Assembly (NCBI RefSeq): GCF_030345695.1
Contig: NZ_JAUASV010000015.1
Span: 1 to 64,000, forward strand
Source of the DNA: Galbitalea sp. SE-J8
GTDB lineage: Bacteria > Actinomycetota > Actinomycetes > Actinomycetales > Microbacteriaceae
DNA: 64,000 bases
Reading direction: 5' to 3'
Shown here: positions 36,785 through 44,469 of the stretch, piece by piece
How the letters are laid out: the number at the start of each line of letters is the position of its first letter
How positions within the stretch are numbered: the stretch's first letter is position 1
The notes under the pieces: model-generated
Seen by the model: only the letters and a program-made list of their open reading frames with translations
Database searches by the model: none
Told to the model about the DNA's origin: nothing
Made by a program: the position numbers and the translations under genes

Positions 36785-38520
36785 TGCTCGGACGCCTCAT
36801 CCTGCGCTACCTCAGGCCGCACTGGCCGCTGCTCGCCGGAGTCATCGTGTTCCAGCTCGCGCAGTCGATCGCGAGCCTGTACCTGCCGACGCTCAACGCC
36901 GACATCATCGACAAGGGCGTCGCGACGGGCGACACCGGCTACGTGCTGAGCACGGGCGCCGTGATGCTCGGCATCACGCTCGTGCAGATCGCCGCGTCGA
37001 TCGTGGCCGTGTACTTCGGGTCGAAGGCCGCGATGTCGTTCGGTCGCGACATCCGTGCCGCCATCGTGCACCGCGTGACCGCGTTCAGCGAGCGCGAGGT
37101 CACCCGGTTCGGCGCGCCGAGCCTCATCACCCGCACGACGAACGACGTGCAGCAGGTGCAGATGCTCGTGCTCATGTCGTGCACCCTGCTCGTGTCGGCG
37201 CCCATCCTCGCGATCGGCGGCGTCATCCTGGCTCTGCAGCAGGACCTCGAGCTCTCGCTCATCATCGCCGTCGCCGTGCCCGTGCTCATCATCGGCATCG
37301 GCGCCGTCATCGTGCGCCTCGTGCCGCTGTTCCGGCTCATGCAGGAGCGCATCGACGCCGTCAACCGCGTGCTGCGCGAGCAGCTCGTCGGCATCCGGGT
37401 CGTGCGCGCGTTCGTGCGCGAGCCGCGCGAGGTCGCGCGCTTCGCCGCGGCGAACACGGATGTCACGGCCACCGCGACGAGCGCCGGCCGCCTGTTCGCG
37501 ATCGTGTTCCCCGTCGTCATGCTCGTCATGAACGTGTCGAGCGTCGCCGTGATCTGGTTCGGCGCGTTCCGCGTGCAGGACGGCTCGATGCAGGTCGGCA
37601 CACTGTTCGCGTTCCTCAGCTACCTCATCCAGATCCTGATGGCCGTGATGATGTCGACGTTCATGGCGATCCTCATCCCGCGCGCGAGCGTGTGCGCCGA
37701 CCGCATCGGCGAGGTGCTCGGCACCGAGTCGACCGTCGTGCTGCCGGTGGCCGGCCGCACCGCGGGCACGGATGCCGGCGCGCTCGAGTTCGTGAACGCG
37801 GGCTTCGCCTACCCCGGCGCCGAGGCGCCCGTGCTCCGCGACGTCGCGTTCCGGGTCGCTCCGGGCACGACCACCGCGGTCATCGGCTCGACCGGCGCGG
37901 GCAAGACGACGCTCGCGAGCCTCGTGCCCCGGCTGATGGACGTGACCGCCGGCGCCGTGCTCGTCGACGGCGTCGACGTGCGCGATTTCGACGCGGACGC
38001 GCTCTGGGAGCGCATCGGCATCGTGCCGCAGCGGCCGTACCTGTTCAGCGGGACGGTCGCCTCGAACCTGCGCTACGGCAAGACCGACGCGACCGACGAG
38101 GAGCTGTGGGCCGCACTCGAGACCGCCCAGGCGGCGGGATTCGTGCGCGCCCTGGAGGGCGGCCTCGATGCGCCCATCGCGCAGGGCGGCACGAACGTGT
38201 CCGGCGGCCAGCGCCAGCGGCTCGCGATCGCCCGCGCGCTCGTCAAGCGCCCGGCGCTGTACGTGTTCGACGACTCGTTCTCGGCCCTCGACACGCGAAC
38301 GGATGCCGCGCTGCGCGCCGCGCTCACCCGGGACGTCGGCAGCGCCACGCGGCTCGTGATCGCGCAGCGCGTCTCGACGATCGTCGACGCCGACCAGATC
38401 GTCGTGCTCGAGGACGGCGCCGTCGTCGGCATCGGCACGCACGCCGGGCTGCTCGAGTCCAACCCCACCTATGCCGAGATCGTGAATTCGCAGCTGAGCG
38501 TCGAGGAGGCCCGTCGATGA
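36784..38520 (+). CDS. ABC exporter half-transporter, degenerate-site subunit
   Basis: A 578-residue protein with a six-helix transmembrane domain (about 1-310) and a C-terminal ATPase. Walker A is GSTGAGKTTLASL, the signature is canonical (NVSGGQRQRLAIARAL), but the residue after Walker B is Asp, not Glu (LYVFDDSFSALD). That is the pattern of the degenerate subunit of heterodimeric multidrug exporters such as TM287/LmrC. It overlaps the next ABC gene by 4 nt (ATGA), its partner. Confidence 0.94.
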   Translation: MLGRLILRYLRPHWPLLAGVIVFQLAQSIASLYLPTLNADIIDKGVATGDTGYVLSTGAVMLGITLVQIAASIVAVYFGSKAAMSFGRDIRAAIVHRVTAFSEREVTRFGAPSLITRTTNDVQQVQMLVLMSCTLLVSAPILAIGGVILALQQDLELSLIIAVAVPVLIIGIGAVIVRLVPLFRLMQERIDAVNRVLREQLVGIRVVRAFVREPREVARFAAANTDVTATATSAGRLFAIVFPVVMLVMNVSSVAVIWFGAFRVQDGSMQVGTLFAFLSYLIQILMAVMMSTFMAILIPRASVCADRIGEVLGTESTVVLPVAGRTAGTDAGALEFVNAGFAYPGAEAPVLRDVAFRVAPGTTTAVIGSTGAGKTTLASLVPRLMDVTAGAVLVDGVDVRDFDADALWERIGIVPQRPYLFSGTVASNLRYGKTDATDEELWAALETAQAAGFVRALEGGLDAPIAQGGTNVSGGQRQRLAIARALVKRPALYVFDDSFSALDTRTDAALRAALTRDVGSATRLVIAQRVSTIVDADQIVVLEDGAVVGIGTHAGLLESNPTYAEIVNSQLSVEEARR

Positions 38521-40514
38521 GCGAGAAGACCACCCCCGCGGCGGGCGCACCCGCCGCATCCGCCCCCCGCTCGGGCGCGCCCGCGCGGCGACCGGGACCC
38601 GGCGGCGGCGGACCGTTCGGCGGAGCGGGCATGCCCGCCGAGAAGTCGATGAACTTCGTGCCGAGCGCGAAGCGCCTGCTCGCCCGCCTGGCCCCCGAGC
38701 GCCTGCCGCTCATCGCGGTCATCGTGCTCGCGATCGCGAGCGTCGGCCTCACCGTCGCCGGTCCCCGTCTGCTCGGCGAGGGCACCAACCTCATCTTCGC
38801 CGGCGTCATCTCGTCGCAGCTGCCCGCGGGCGTCACGCAGCAGCAGGTCGTCGACCAGCTGCGCGCCCAGGGCGACGACGGCCGCGCCGACCTCATCGCG
38901 GGGCTCACCCTCACGCCGGGCGCGGGCATCGACTTCGCGGCACTCGGCCAGCTCGCGCTCGTCATCCTCGGGCTCTACCTGCTCGCCGGCCTGCTCGCGC
39001 TCGCGCAGGGCTACCTGCTCAACGGCGTCGTGCAGCGCACCGTGTACCGGCTGCGCGAGGACGTCGAGGCGAAGATCCACCGGCTGCCGCTGTCGTACGT
39101 CGACGGCATGCAGCGCGGCGAGCTGCTCAGCCGCGTCACGAACGACATCGACAACGTCTCGCAGAGCCTGCAGCAGACGCTGTCGCAGATCGTGACGAGC
39201 CTGCTGAGCGTCGTCGGCATCCTGATCGCCATGCTCGTGACGAGCCCGCTGCTCTCGCTCATCGCGCTCGTCACCATCCCGCTCACGCTCGTGGTCACGA
39301 CGGTCATCGCGAAGCGCTCGCAGAAGCATTTCGTGGCGCAGTGGCAGCGCACGGGCGCGCTCAACGCCCGGATCGAGGAGGACTTCAGCGGTCACGCCCT
39401 CGTCAAGGTGTTCGGGCGGCAGCGCGAGTCGGAGCGCGAGTTCGCCGAGAAGAACGAGGCGGTGTTCCAGGCGAGCTTCCGCGCCCAGTTCATCAGCGGC
39501 ATCATCATGCCCTCGATGATGTTCATCGGGAACCTCGTGTACGTCGCGATCGCCGTCGTCGGCGGCCTGCAGGTCGCGGCGGGCTCGCTCACCATCGGCG
39601 CCGTGCAGGCCTTCGTGCAGTACTCGCGGCAGTTCACGCAGCCGCTCAGCCAGCTCGGATCGATGGCCAACCTGCTGCAGTCGGGGGTGGCATCCGCCGA
39701 GCGCGTCTTCGAGCTGCTCGACGCGGAGGACCAGAGCCCGGATGCGGTTCCCGCCCAGTCGCCGGACGCGCGATCGGGGCACCTCGCCTTCGAGCGCGTG
39801 TCGTTCTCGTACACGCCCGACAGGCCGCTCATCCGCGACGTGTCGTTCGAGGCGCAGCCCGGCCAGACGGTCGCGATCGTCGGGCCGACCGGGGCGGGCA
39901 AGACGACACTGGTGAACCTGCTCATGCGCTTCTACGACCTCGACTCCGGTCGCATCACGCTCGACGGGGTCGACATCGCGGCGATGACGCGCGCCGACCT
40001 GCGCTCGCGCACCGGCATGGTGCTGCAGGACACCTGGCTGTTCGCCGGCACCATCCGCGACAACATCGCCTACGGCCGGCCGGGGGCGAGCGAGGAGGAG
40101 ATCCTCGAGGCCGCCCGCGCCACATTCGTGGACCGCTTCGTGCACTCGCTGCCCGACGGCTACGACACCGTGCTCGACGACGAGGCCTCGAACGTCTCGG
40201 CGGGCGAGAAGCAGCTGCTCACGATCGCGCGCGCGTTCCTCGCGAAGCCCGCGATCCTGATCCTCGACGAGGCGACGAGCAGCGTCGACACCCGCACCGA
40301 GGTGCTCGTGCAGCACGCCATGAACGCGCTGCGCGCCGACCGCACGAGCTTCGTCATCGCGCACCGGCTCTCCACCATCCGCGACGCCGATCTCATCCTC
40401 GTGATGCGCGACGGCGGCATCGTCGAGCAGGGCACGCACGACGAGCTCGTCGCGGCGGGCGGCGTCTACGCCGACCTGTACGACGCGCAGTTCGCGGCCG
40501 CCGCGGACGAGTAG
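38517..40514 (+). CDS. ABC exporter half-transporter, catalytic-site subunit
   Basis: A 665-residue partner of the preceding gene. A Pro/Gly/Ala-rich cytosolic N-terminus (about 1-45, with PGPGGGGPFGGAGMP) precedes six transmembrane helices and a periplasmic-side loop enlarged between helices 1 and 2 (QQQVVDQLRAQGDDGR). The ATPase has Walker A GPTGAGKTTLVNL and a canonical Walker B with Glu (ILILDEATSSVD), but its signature reads VSAGE instead of SGGQ. The two subunits thus form one active and one inactive ATP site. gaggagg precedes ATG 38517. Confidence 0.94.
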   Translation: MSEKTTPAAGAPAASAPRSGAPARRPGPGGGGPFGGAGMPAEKSMNFVPSAKRLLARLAPERLPLIAVIVLAIASVGLTVAGPRLLGEGTNLIFAGVISSQLPAGVTQQQVVDQLRAQGDDGRADLIAGLTLTPGAGIDFAALGQLALVILGLYLLAGLLALAQGYLLNGVVQRTVYRLREDVEAKIHRLPLSYVDGMQRGELLSRVTNDIDNVSQSLQQTLSQIVTSLLSVVGILIAMLVTSPLLSLIALVTIPLTLVVTTVIAKRSQKHFVAQWQRTGALNARIEEDFSGHALVKVFGRQRESEREFAEKNEAVFQASFRAQFISGIIMPSMMFIGNLVYVAIAVVGGLQVAAGSLTIGAVQAFVQYSRQFTQPLSQLGSMANLLQSGVASAERVFELLDAEDQSPDAVPAQSPDARSGHLAFERVSFSYTPDRPLIRDVSFEAQPGQTVAIVGPTGAGKTTLVNLLMRFYDLDSGRITLDGVDIAAMTRADLRSRTGMVLQDTWLFAGTIRDNIAYGRPGASEEEILEAARATFVDRFVHSLPDGYDTVLDDEASNVSAGEKQLLTIARAFLAKPAILILDEATSSVDTRTEVLVQHAMNALRADRTSFVIAHRLSTIRDADLILVMRDGGIVEQGTHDELVAAGGVYADLYDAQFAAAADE

Positions 40515-40520
40515 CCGCGC

Positions 40521-40588
40521 GGGCGTCGGCCGGACCCGCCGGGCGGGTGGCCGCGGGCGTCGGCCGGATCCGCTGGGCGGGTGGCCCG
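40521..40588. repeat. 34-bp tandem duplication
   Basis: A 34-bp unit starting gggcgtcggccgga occurs twice in direct succession with two differences, just after the ABC exporter stop. The rest of the 163-bp gap to the oxidase gene is GC-rich, with a fragment resembling the dispersed 'cgaagc' family repeats, and shows no gene. Confidence 0.7.
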
Positions 40589-40677
40589 CGAGCGAAGCGA
40601 GCCCGCGTATCGAAGCCGCTCGTGGATGGCTCGGGCGTCGAACGGCGCGGGCGCCCGCTCGGCCGGCGGGGAGGCGG

Positions 40678-42345
40678 TCAGTGGCCGGTGAGCGGCGCGG
40701 TGAGGTGGGCGGCGAGCGAGGGCCGGTGCGTCATCCGTTCCTCCGCGTCGGCGAGGCCCGTCGCGGCGAGGCCGAGGTTCGCGCCGAGGAAGCGCAGCGG
40801 CTCGGGCTCCCAATCGGGGGAGCGGTGGCCGACCCAGGCCAGGGTCGTGAGGTCGGATGCCGCGCCGGTGATCAGGTCGGCGAGCGTGCGCCCGGCGAGG
40901 TTCGTGGTGCTGAGCCCGTCGCCGACGTAGCCGCCCGCCGTCGCGATGCCGTTCTCGAACGTGACGCCGGCGTGCCAGTCGCGCGGCACGCCGAGCGGGC
41001 CGCCCCAGCGGTGCGTCACCGCATACGGAGCCGCCTGCGGGAACAGGTCGTCGAGCGCGCGCTTCAGGTGCGCGAACACCCGATCCGAGCGGTCATAGGC
41101 CGGCCGGATCGTCGAGCCCCAGTGGTAGCGGGCCCCGCGTCCGCCGAACGCGAACCGGTCGTCGGCCGTGCGCTGGCCGTAGACGATGAGGTGCCGGTAG
41201 TCGGCGAAGGTCTCGCCGTGTGCGATGCCGATGGAGTCCCAGACGGATGCCGGCAGCGGCTCGGTCGCGATCATGAGCGAGTAGAGCGGCAGCACGCGCC
41301 GGTGCGTGCGGGGGAGCGTCGCGCCGTAGCCCTCTAGCGCGACGACGACCGCGCCCGCGTGCACGTCGCCGCGGGCGGTGCGCACCCGGCCGCGCTCCCA
41401 GTCGAGCACCTCCGTCTGCTCGTGGATCGTGACGCCGCGGCGCTCGACCACGCGAGCGAGTCCGCGCACGAGCTTCGCGGGGTGCACGCGCGCGCAGGCC
41501 GGATCGTGCACGACGGCGAGCGCGCCGCGTGCGCCGAGCGTGCGGGCTGCGCCGCTCGTGCGGGGTGCGCCGAGCGTGCGGGCTGCGCCGCTCGTGCGGG
41601 GTGCGCCGAGCGTGCGGGGTGCGTCGAGCGTGCGGGGTGCGTCGAGCGTGCGGGGTGCGTCGAGCGCCTGGGGTGCGCCGCCCGTGCCCGCCGTGCCGGC
41701 CGCGCGCCCGGCGGCTCCTGCCGTCTCACCCGAGCGTGTTTCCCGAGACGCCGTCTCACCCGAGTGTGTTTCCCGAGACACCCCGGATTTCCGGGGTGTC
41801 TCGCGTAACACGCTCGGGTGAGCGGCCCCGGGACCGGCGAGAGCGTGCAGGGTCAGCTCGTCGACGCCGTAGGCCGCCGCCAGGGCGACCTCCGCGCGGG
41901 CCGCCGCGAGCTGCACCGCGGAGCGCGCCAGCGTGAGGGTGCCGCCGGCCGCCCAGTCGCACTCGATGCCCTCGGCCGCGACCACGCGCCCGACCTCGGC
42001 GACCGTGTCGACCATGGCCCGCCGCATCCGTACTGCCGCGTCGCGGCCGTGCCGGCGCTCGAGCGCGGCAGCGGATGCCGGGAACAGCGCGCTGCACCAG
42101 CCGCCGTTGCGTCCCGAGGCGCCGAACCCGGCGATCTCCTTCTCGAGCACGACGATGCGCAGGGCGGGGTCGAGCTCGGTGAGGTAGTAGGCCGTCCACA
42201 GGCCGGTGAGGCCGCCGCCGACGATCGCGACATCCGCATCCGCGATGTGCTCGCCCCGCGTGCCGGGCAGGCCGGCGCGCGGCGTGAGGTCGTCGGGCAC
42301 GGTGTCGTGCCACAGGCTCAGCGCGCGATACCGAGCGTCACCCAT
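40678..42345 (-). CDS. FAD-dependent amine oxidoreductase with repeat-derived insertion
   Basis: A 555-residue DAO-family flavoenzyme. The dinucleotide-binding motif VAIVGGGLTGLWTAYYL is at about 38-54, GFGASGRNGGW at 73-83, and the FAD-capping C-terminal GGYVGDGLSTTNLAGRTLAD. The family is usually ~460 residues; here residues ~175-272 are a low-complexity insert (SGVSRETHSGETA, then xAPRTL repeats) encoded by palindromic and 18-bp repeats. The core resumes at ALAVVHDPACARVHPAKLV. The neighbours suggest a gamma-glutamylputrescine oxidase-like or related amine oxidase role; the substrate is inferred. Confidence 0.87.
   Translation of the reverse strand: MGDARYRALSLWHDTVPDDLTPRAGLPGTRGEHIADADVAIVGGGLTGLWTAYYLTELDPALRIVVLEKEIAGFGASGRNGGWCSALFPASAAALERRHGRDAAVRMRRAMVDTVAEVGRVVAAEGIECDWAAGGTLTLARSAVQLAAARAEVALAAAYGVDELTLHALAGPGAAHPSVLRETPRKSGVSRETHSGETASRETRSGETAGAAGRAAGTAGTGGAPQALDAPRTLDAPRTLDAPRTLGAPRTSGAARTLGAPRTSGAARTLGARGALAVVHDPACARVHPAKLVRGLARVVERRGVTIHEQTEVLDWERGRVRTARGDVHAGAVVVALEGYGATLPRTHRRVLPLYSLMIATEPLPASVWDSIGIAHGETFADYRHLIVYGQRTADDRFAFGGRGARYHWGSTIRPAYDRSDRVFAHLKRALDDLFPQAAPYAVTHRWGGPLGVPRDWHAGVTFENGIATAGGYVGDGLSTTNLAGRTLADLITGAASDLTTLAWVGHRSPDWEPEPLRFLGANLGLAATGLADAEERMTHRPSLAAHLTAPLTGH
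41530..41690. repeat. 18-bp minisatellite inside the oxidase gene
   Basis: About eight units of an 18-bp repeat (consensus gtgcggggtgcgtcgagc) run in frame and encode six-residue units such as DAPRTL and SGAART on the minus strand. Confidence 0.8.
41721..41820. repeat. In-gene palindromic element with 30-bp direct repeat
   Basis: A 30-bp unit starting gtctcacccgag is repeated at 41721 and 41751. The second copy leads into a hairpin with 13-bp perfect arms gagacaccccgga (41773-41785) and complement (41788-41800), and imperfect pairing extends out to 41755 and 41820. It stays open in the oxidase frame. Confidence 0.75.
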
Positions 42346-42383
42346 GTGCCCGACCACAACGGATCTCACGGATGATCGGTCGC

Positions 42384-42403
42384 GGCGGGCGGCTCTGCCC
42401 GCC
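42384..42403 (-). terminator. Short GC hairpin between aminotransferase and oxidase genes
   Basis: ggcgggc (42384-42390) pairs with gcccgcc (42397-42403) around a 6-nt loop. It lies 64 nt after the aminotransferase stop and 38 nt before the oxidase start, so it may attenuate read-through or structure the leader. Confidence 0.4.
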
Positions 42404-42413
42404 ACTCGTGGGA

Positions 42414-42427
42414 ATGAAACGCTTCAT
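42414..42427. promoter_or_regulatory. LacI-type quasi-palindrome ATGAAACGCTTCAT
   Basis: Six of seven base pairs match around a central CG, the hallmark of LacI/PurR-family operators, and the site stands out as AT-rich in GC-rich DNA. It lies about 70 nt upstream of the oxidase start. No LacI gene is in the window. Confidence 0.45.
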
Positions 42428-42466
42428 CTCCGTGAAATCCGTTGTTGCACGAGGGGCGGGGCGCCG

Positions 42467-43882
42467 TCAGAGCTTCGTCCAGGCCTCGGAGAGCACGCCG
42501 CGCAGGATCTGCTCGATCTCGTCGAACTCCGGCTGGCCGATGGTGAGCGGGGGCGCGAGCTGGATGACGGGGTCGCCGCGGTCGTCTGCGCGGCAGTACA
42601 GGCCGGCCTCGAACAGCGCCCCGGAGAGGAACCCGCGCAGCAGGCGCTCCGACTCGGCGTCGTCGAACGTCTCCCGGGTGGCCTTGTCCTTCACGAGCTC
42701 GATGCCGAAGAAGTAGCCGTCGCCGCGCACGTCGCCGACGATCGGCAGGTCGAGGAGCTTCTCGAGCGTCGCGCGGAACGCCGGGCTGTTGCGCTTGACG
42801 TTGCCGGTCAGGTCCTCCTCGTCGAAGATGTCGAGGTTCTCGAGCGCGACCGCCGAAGAGACCGGGTGCCCGCCGAACGTGTAGCCGTGGTAGAACGCGG
42901 TCGTGCCGTGGGCAAACGGCTCGTAGACGCGCTCCGAGACGATCGTCGCCCCGATCGGCGAGTAGCCGCTCGTCATGGCCTTCGCGCACGTGATCATGTC
43001 GGGCACGAAGCCGTAGGTCGTCGAGGCGAACATGTCGCCGATCCGGCCGAAGCCCGTGATGACCTCGTCGGCGACGAGCAGCACGTCGTAGCGGTCGCAG
43101 ATCTCGCGCACGCGCGAAAAGTAGCCGGGCGGCGGCGGGAAGCATCCGCCCGAGTTCTGCACCGGCTCGAGGAACACGGCCGCGACCGTCTCGGGCCCCT
43201 CGAACTGGATCATCTGCTCGATCCGGTCGGCCGCCCAGAGCCCGAAGGCCTCGAGGTCGTCGGTCGGCGCCCCCATCTCGGCGGCACGGTAGACGTTCGT
43301 GTTCGGCACCCGGAATCCGCCCGGCGTGACGGGCTCGAACATCTCCTTCATCGCCGGGATGCCGGTGATCGCGAGCGCGCCCTGCGGCGTGCCGTGGTAG
43401 GCGACCGCGCGCGAGATGACCTTGTGCTTCGTCGGCCGGCCCTGCAGCTTCCAGAAGTGCTTCGCGAGCTTGAACGCCGTCTCGACCGCCTCGCCGCCGC
43501 CCGTGGAGAAGAACACCCGGTTGAGGTCGCCCGGCGCGTGGTGCGCGAGGCGCTCGGCGAGCTCGATGGCCTTCGGATGCGCGTACGACCAGATCGGGAA
43601 GAACGCGAGCTGTTCGGCCTGCCGGGCCGCGACCTCGGCGAGCCGCCTGCGGCCGTGGCCCGCCGCGACGACGAACAGCCCGGAGAGCCCGTCGATGTAG
43701 GACCTGCCGCGCGAGTCCCAGATGCGGTGCCCCTCGCCGCGCACGATGATCGGCACGCCGTGCTCCTCGAGCACCGACTGGCGGCTGAAGTGCATCCAGA
43801 GGTGGTCCTTCGCCGCGCGCTGCAGGGCGGAGTCGTCGGGAGCCCCGGAGGGGGCGCGCGTCGTGAGGTCTGTCGTGGTCAT
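42467..43882 (-). CDS. Class III aminotransferase (putrescine/GABA-pyruvate type)
   Basis: A 471-residue fold I PLP enzyme. The PLP phosphate-binding motif FFSTGGGEAVETAFKLAK, the Asp in VLLVADEVITGFGRIG, the internal Lys in CAKAMTSGYSPIGA and TTAFYHGYTFGGHPVSSAVA are all present. Neighbouring gamma-aminobutyraldehyde dehydrogenase and amine oxidase suggest that it transaminates putrescine or 4-aminobutyrate, probably with pyruvate as acceptor; the substrate is inferred. Its ATG overlaps the stop of the upstream Lrp gene by 4 nt. Confidence 0.9.
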   Translation of the reverse strand: MTTTDLTTRAPSGAPDDSALQRAAKDHLWMHFSRQSVLEEHGVPIIVRGEGHRIWDSRGRSYIDGLSGLFVVAAGHGRRRLAEVAARQAEQLAFFPIWSYAHPKAIELAERLAHHAPGDLNRVFFSTGGGEAVETAFKLAKHFWKLQGRPTKHKVISRAVAYHGTPQGALAITGIPAMKEMFEPVTPGGFRVPNTNVYRAAEMGAPTDDLEAFGLWAADRIEQMIQFEGPETVAAVFLEPVQNSGGCFPPPPGYFSRVREICDRYDVLLVADEVITGFGRIGDMFASTTYGFVPDMITCAKAMTSGYSPIGATIVSERVYEPFAHGTTAFYHGYTFGGHPVSSAVALENLDIFDEEDLTGNVKRNSPAFRATLEKLLDLPIVGDVRGDGYFFGIELVKDKATRETFDDAESERLLRGFLSGALFEAGLYCRADDRGDPVIQLAPPLTIGQPEFDEIEQILRGVLSEAWTKL

Positions 43883-44355
43883 CGTGTTCCCCAGTTGTAG
43901 AACTGCTTGAGCAGCTTGAGATAGACGAACGTCTCGGTGGACTGCACGCCCGGGATGGCCCGGATGCGCCGGTTGAGCAGGTCGATGAGGTCGTCGTCGT
44001 CCTCGCAGACGACCTCGACGAGCACGTCGAAACTGCCCGCGGTGAGCACGACGTAGTCGACGCTCGGCAGGGCGGCGACCGCCTCGGCGACGGCGGTGGT
44101 GTCGCCGGAGACCCGGATGCCGACCATCGCCTGCCGGTAGAAGCCGAGCTGCATCGGGTCGGTGACCGCGACGATCTGCATCACGCCCGACTCCGTGAGC
44201 TTCTGCACGCGCTGCCGCACGGCCGCCTCGCTGAGCCCGACGGCCTTGCCGATCTCGGCGTACGAGCGGCGTCCGTCGGCCTGCAGCTGCTCGATGATCG
44301 CCTTCGAGACGTCGTCGAGCTGCACGACCTTGGTCGAGGGACGGGGCGCGGCCAT
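43879..44355 (-). CDS. Lrp/AsnC family transcriptional regulator
   Basis: A 158-residue regulator. The N-terminal AsnC HTH (LDDVSKAIIEQLQADGRRSY, AEIGKAVGLSEAAVRQRVQK) is followed by a RAM ligand/oligomerisation domain (about 75-155, VLTAGSFDVLVEVVCEDDDD). ATG 44355 is chosen because it begins just ahead of the HTH and lies 6 nt after CAGAAT. It is first in an operon with the aminotransferase and divergent from the aldehyde dehydrogenase, so probably regulates both in response to a polyamine or an amino acid product. Confidence 0.93.
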   Translation of the reverse strand: MAAPRPSTKVVQLDDVSKAIIEQLQADGRRSYAEIGKAVGLSEAAVRQRVQKLTESGVMQIVAVTDPMQLGFYRQAMVGIRVSGDTTAVAEAVAALPSVDYVVLTAGSFDVLVEVVCEDDDDLIDLLNRRIRAIPGVQSTETFVYLKLLKQFYNWGTR

Positions 44356-44361
44356 GGTCCG

Positions 44362-44367
44362 ATTCTG
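44362..44367 (-). promoter_or_regulatory. Candidate -10 (CAGAAT) of the Lrp-aminotransferase operon
   Basis: On the minus strand CAGAAT ends 6 nt before ATG 44355; the first base deviates from TANNNT. No ribosome binding site is present. Confidence 0.35.
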
Positions 44368-44457
44368 TCGTGCGTGGCGGCCTCTCACAAGCGATTCCGA
44401 ATCAACACGCGGTAAACGGATGCGGATTCCGCACTTCTGGGGCGGCATCCGCTTCGG

Positions 44458-44463
44458 TAGGGT
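44458..44463 (+). promoter_or_regulatory. -10 hexamer TAGGGT for the aldehyde dehydrogenase (leaderless)
   Basis: TAGGGT ends 6 nt before ATG 44470. The upstream gcggattccgc (an 11-bp near-palindrome at about 44422-44432) is a possible Lrp contact. Confidence 0.5.
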
Positions 44464-44469
44464 GTCGCC

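Noticed and set aside
37179-38516. Fusion of the second ABC gene with upstream sequence
   Set aside because: The upstream part is an off-frame reading of the first ABC gene; ATG 38517 with gaggagg and a 4-nt overlap is the clear start.
41530-41690. Possible CRISPR array in the 18-bp repeats
   Set aside because: Units are contiguous without unique spacers and encode in-frame peptide repeats; no cas genes are nearby.
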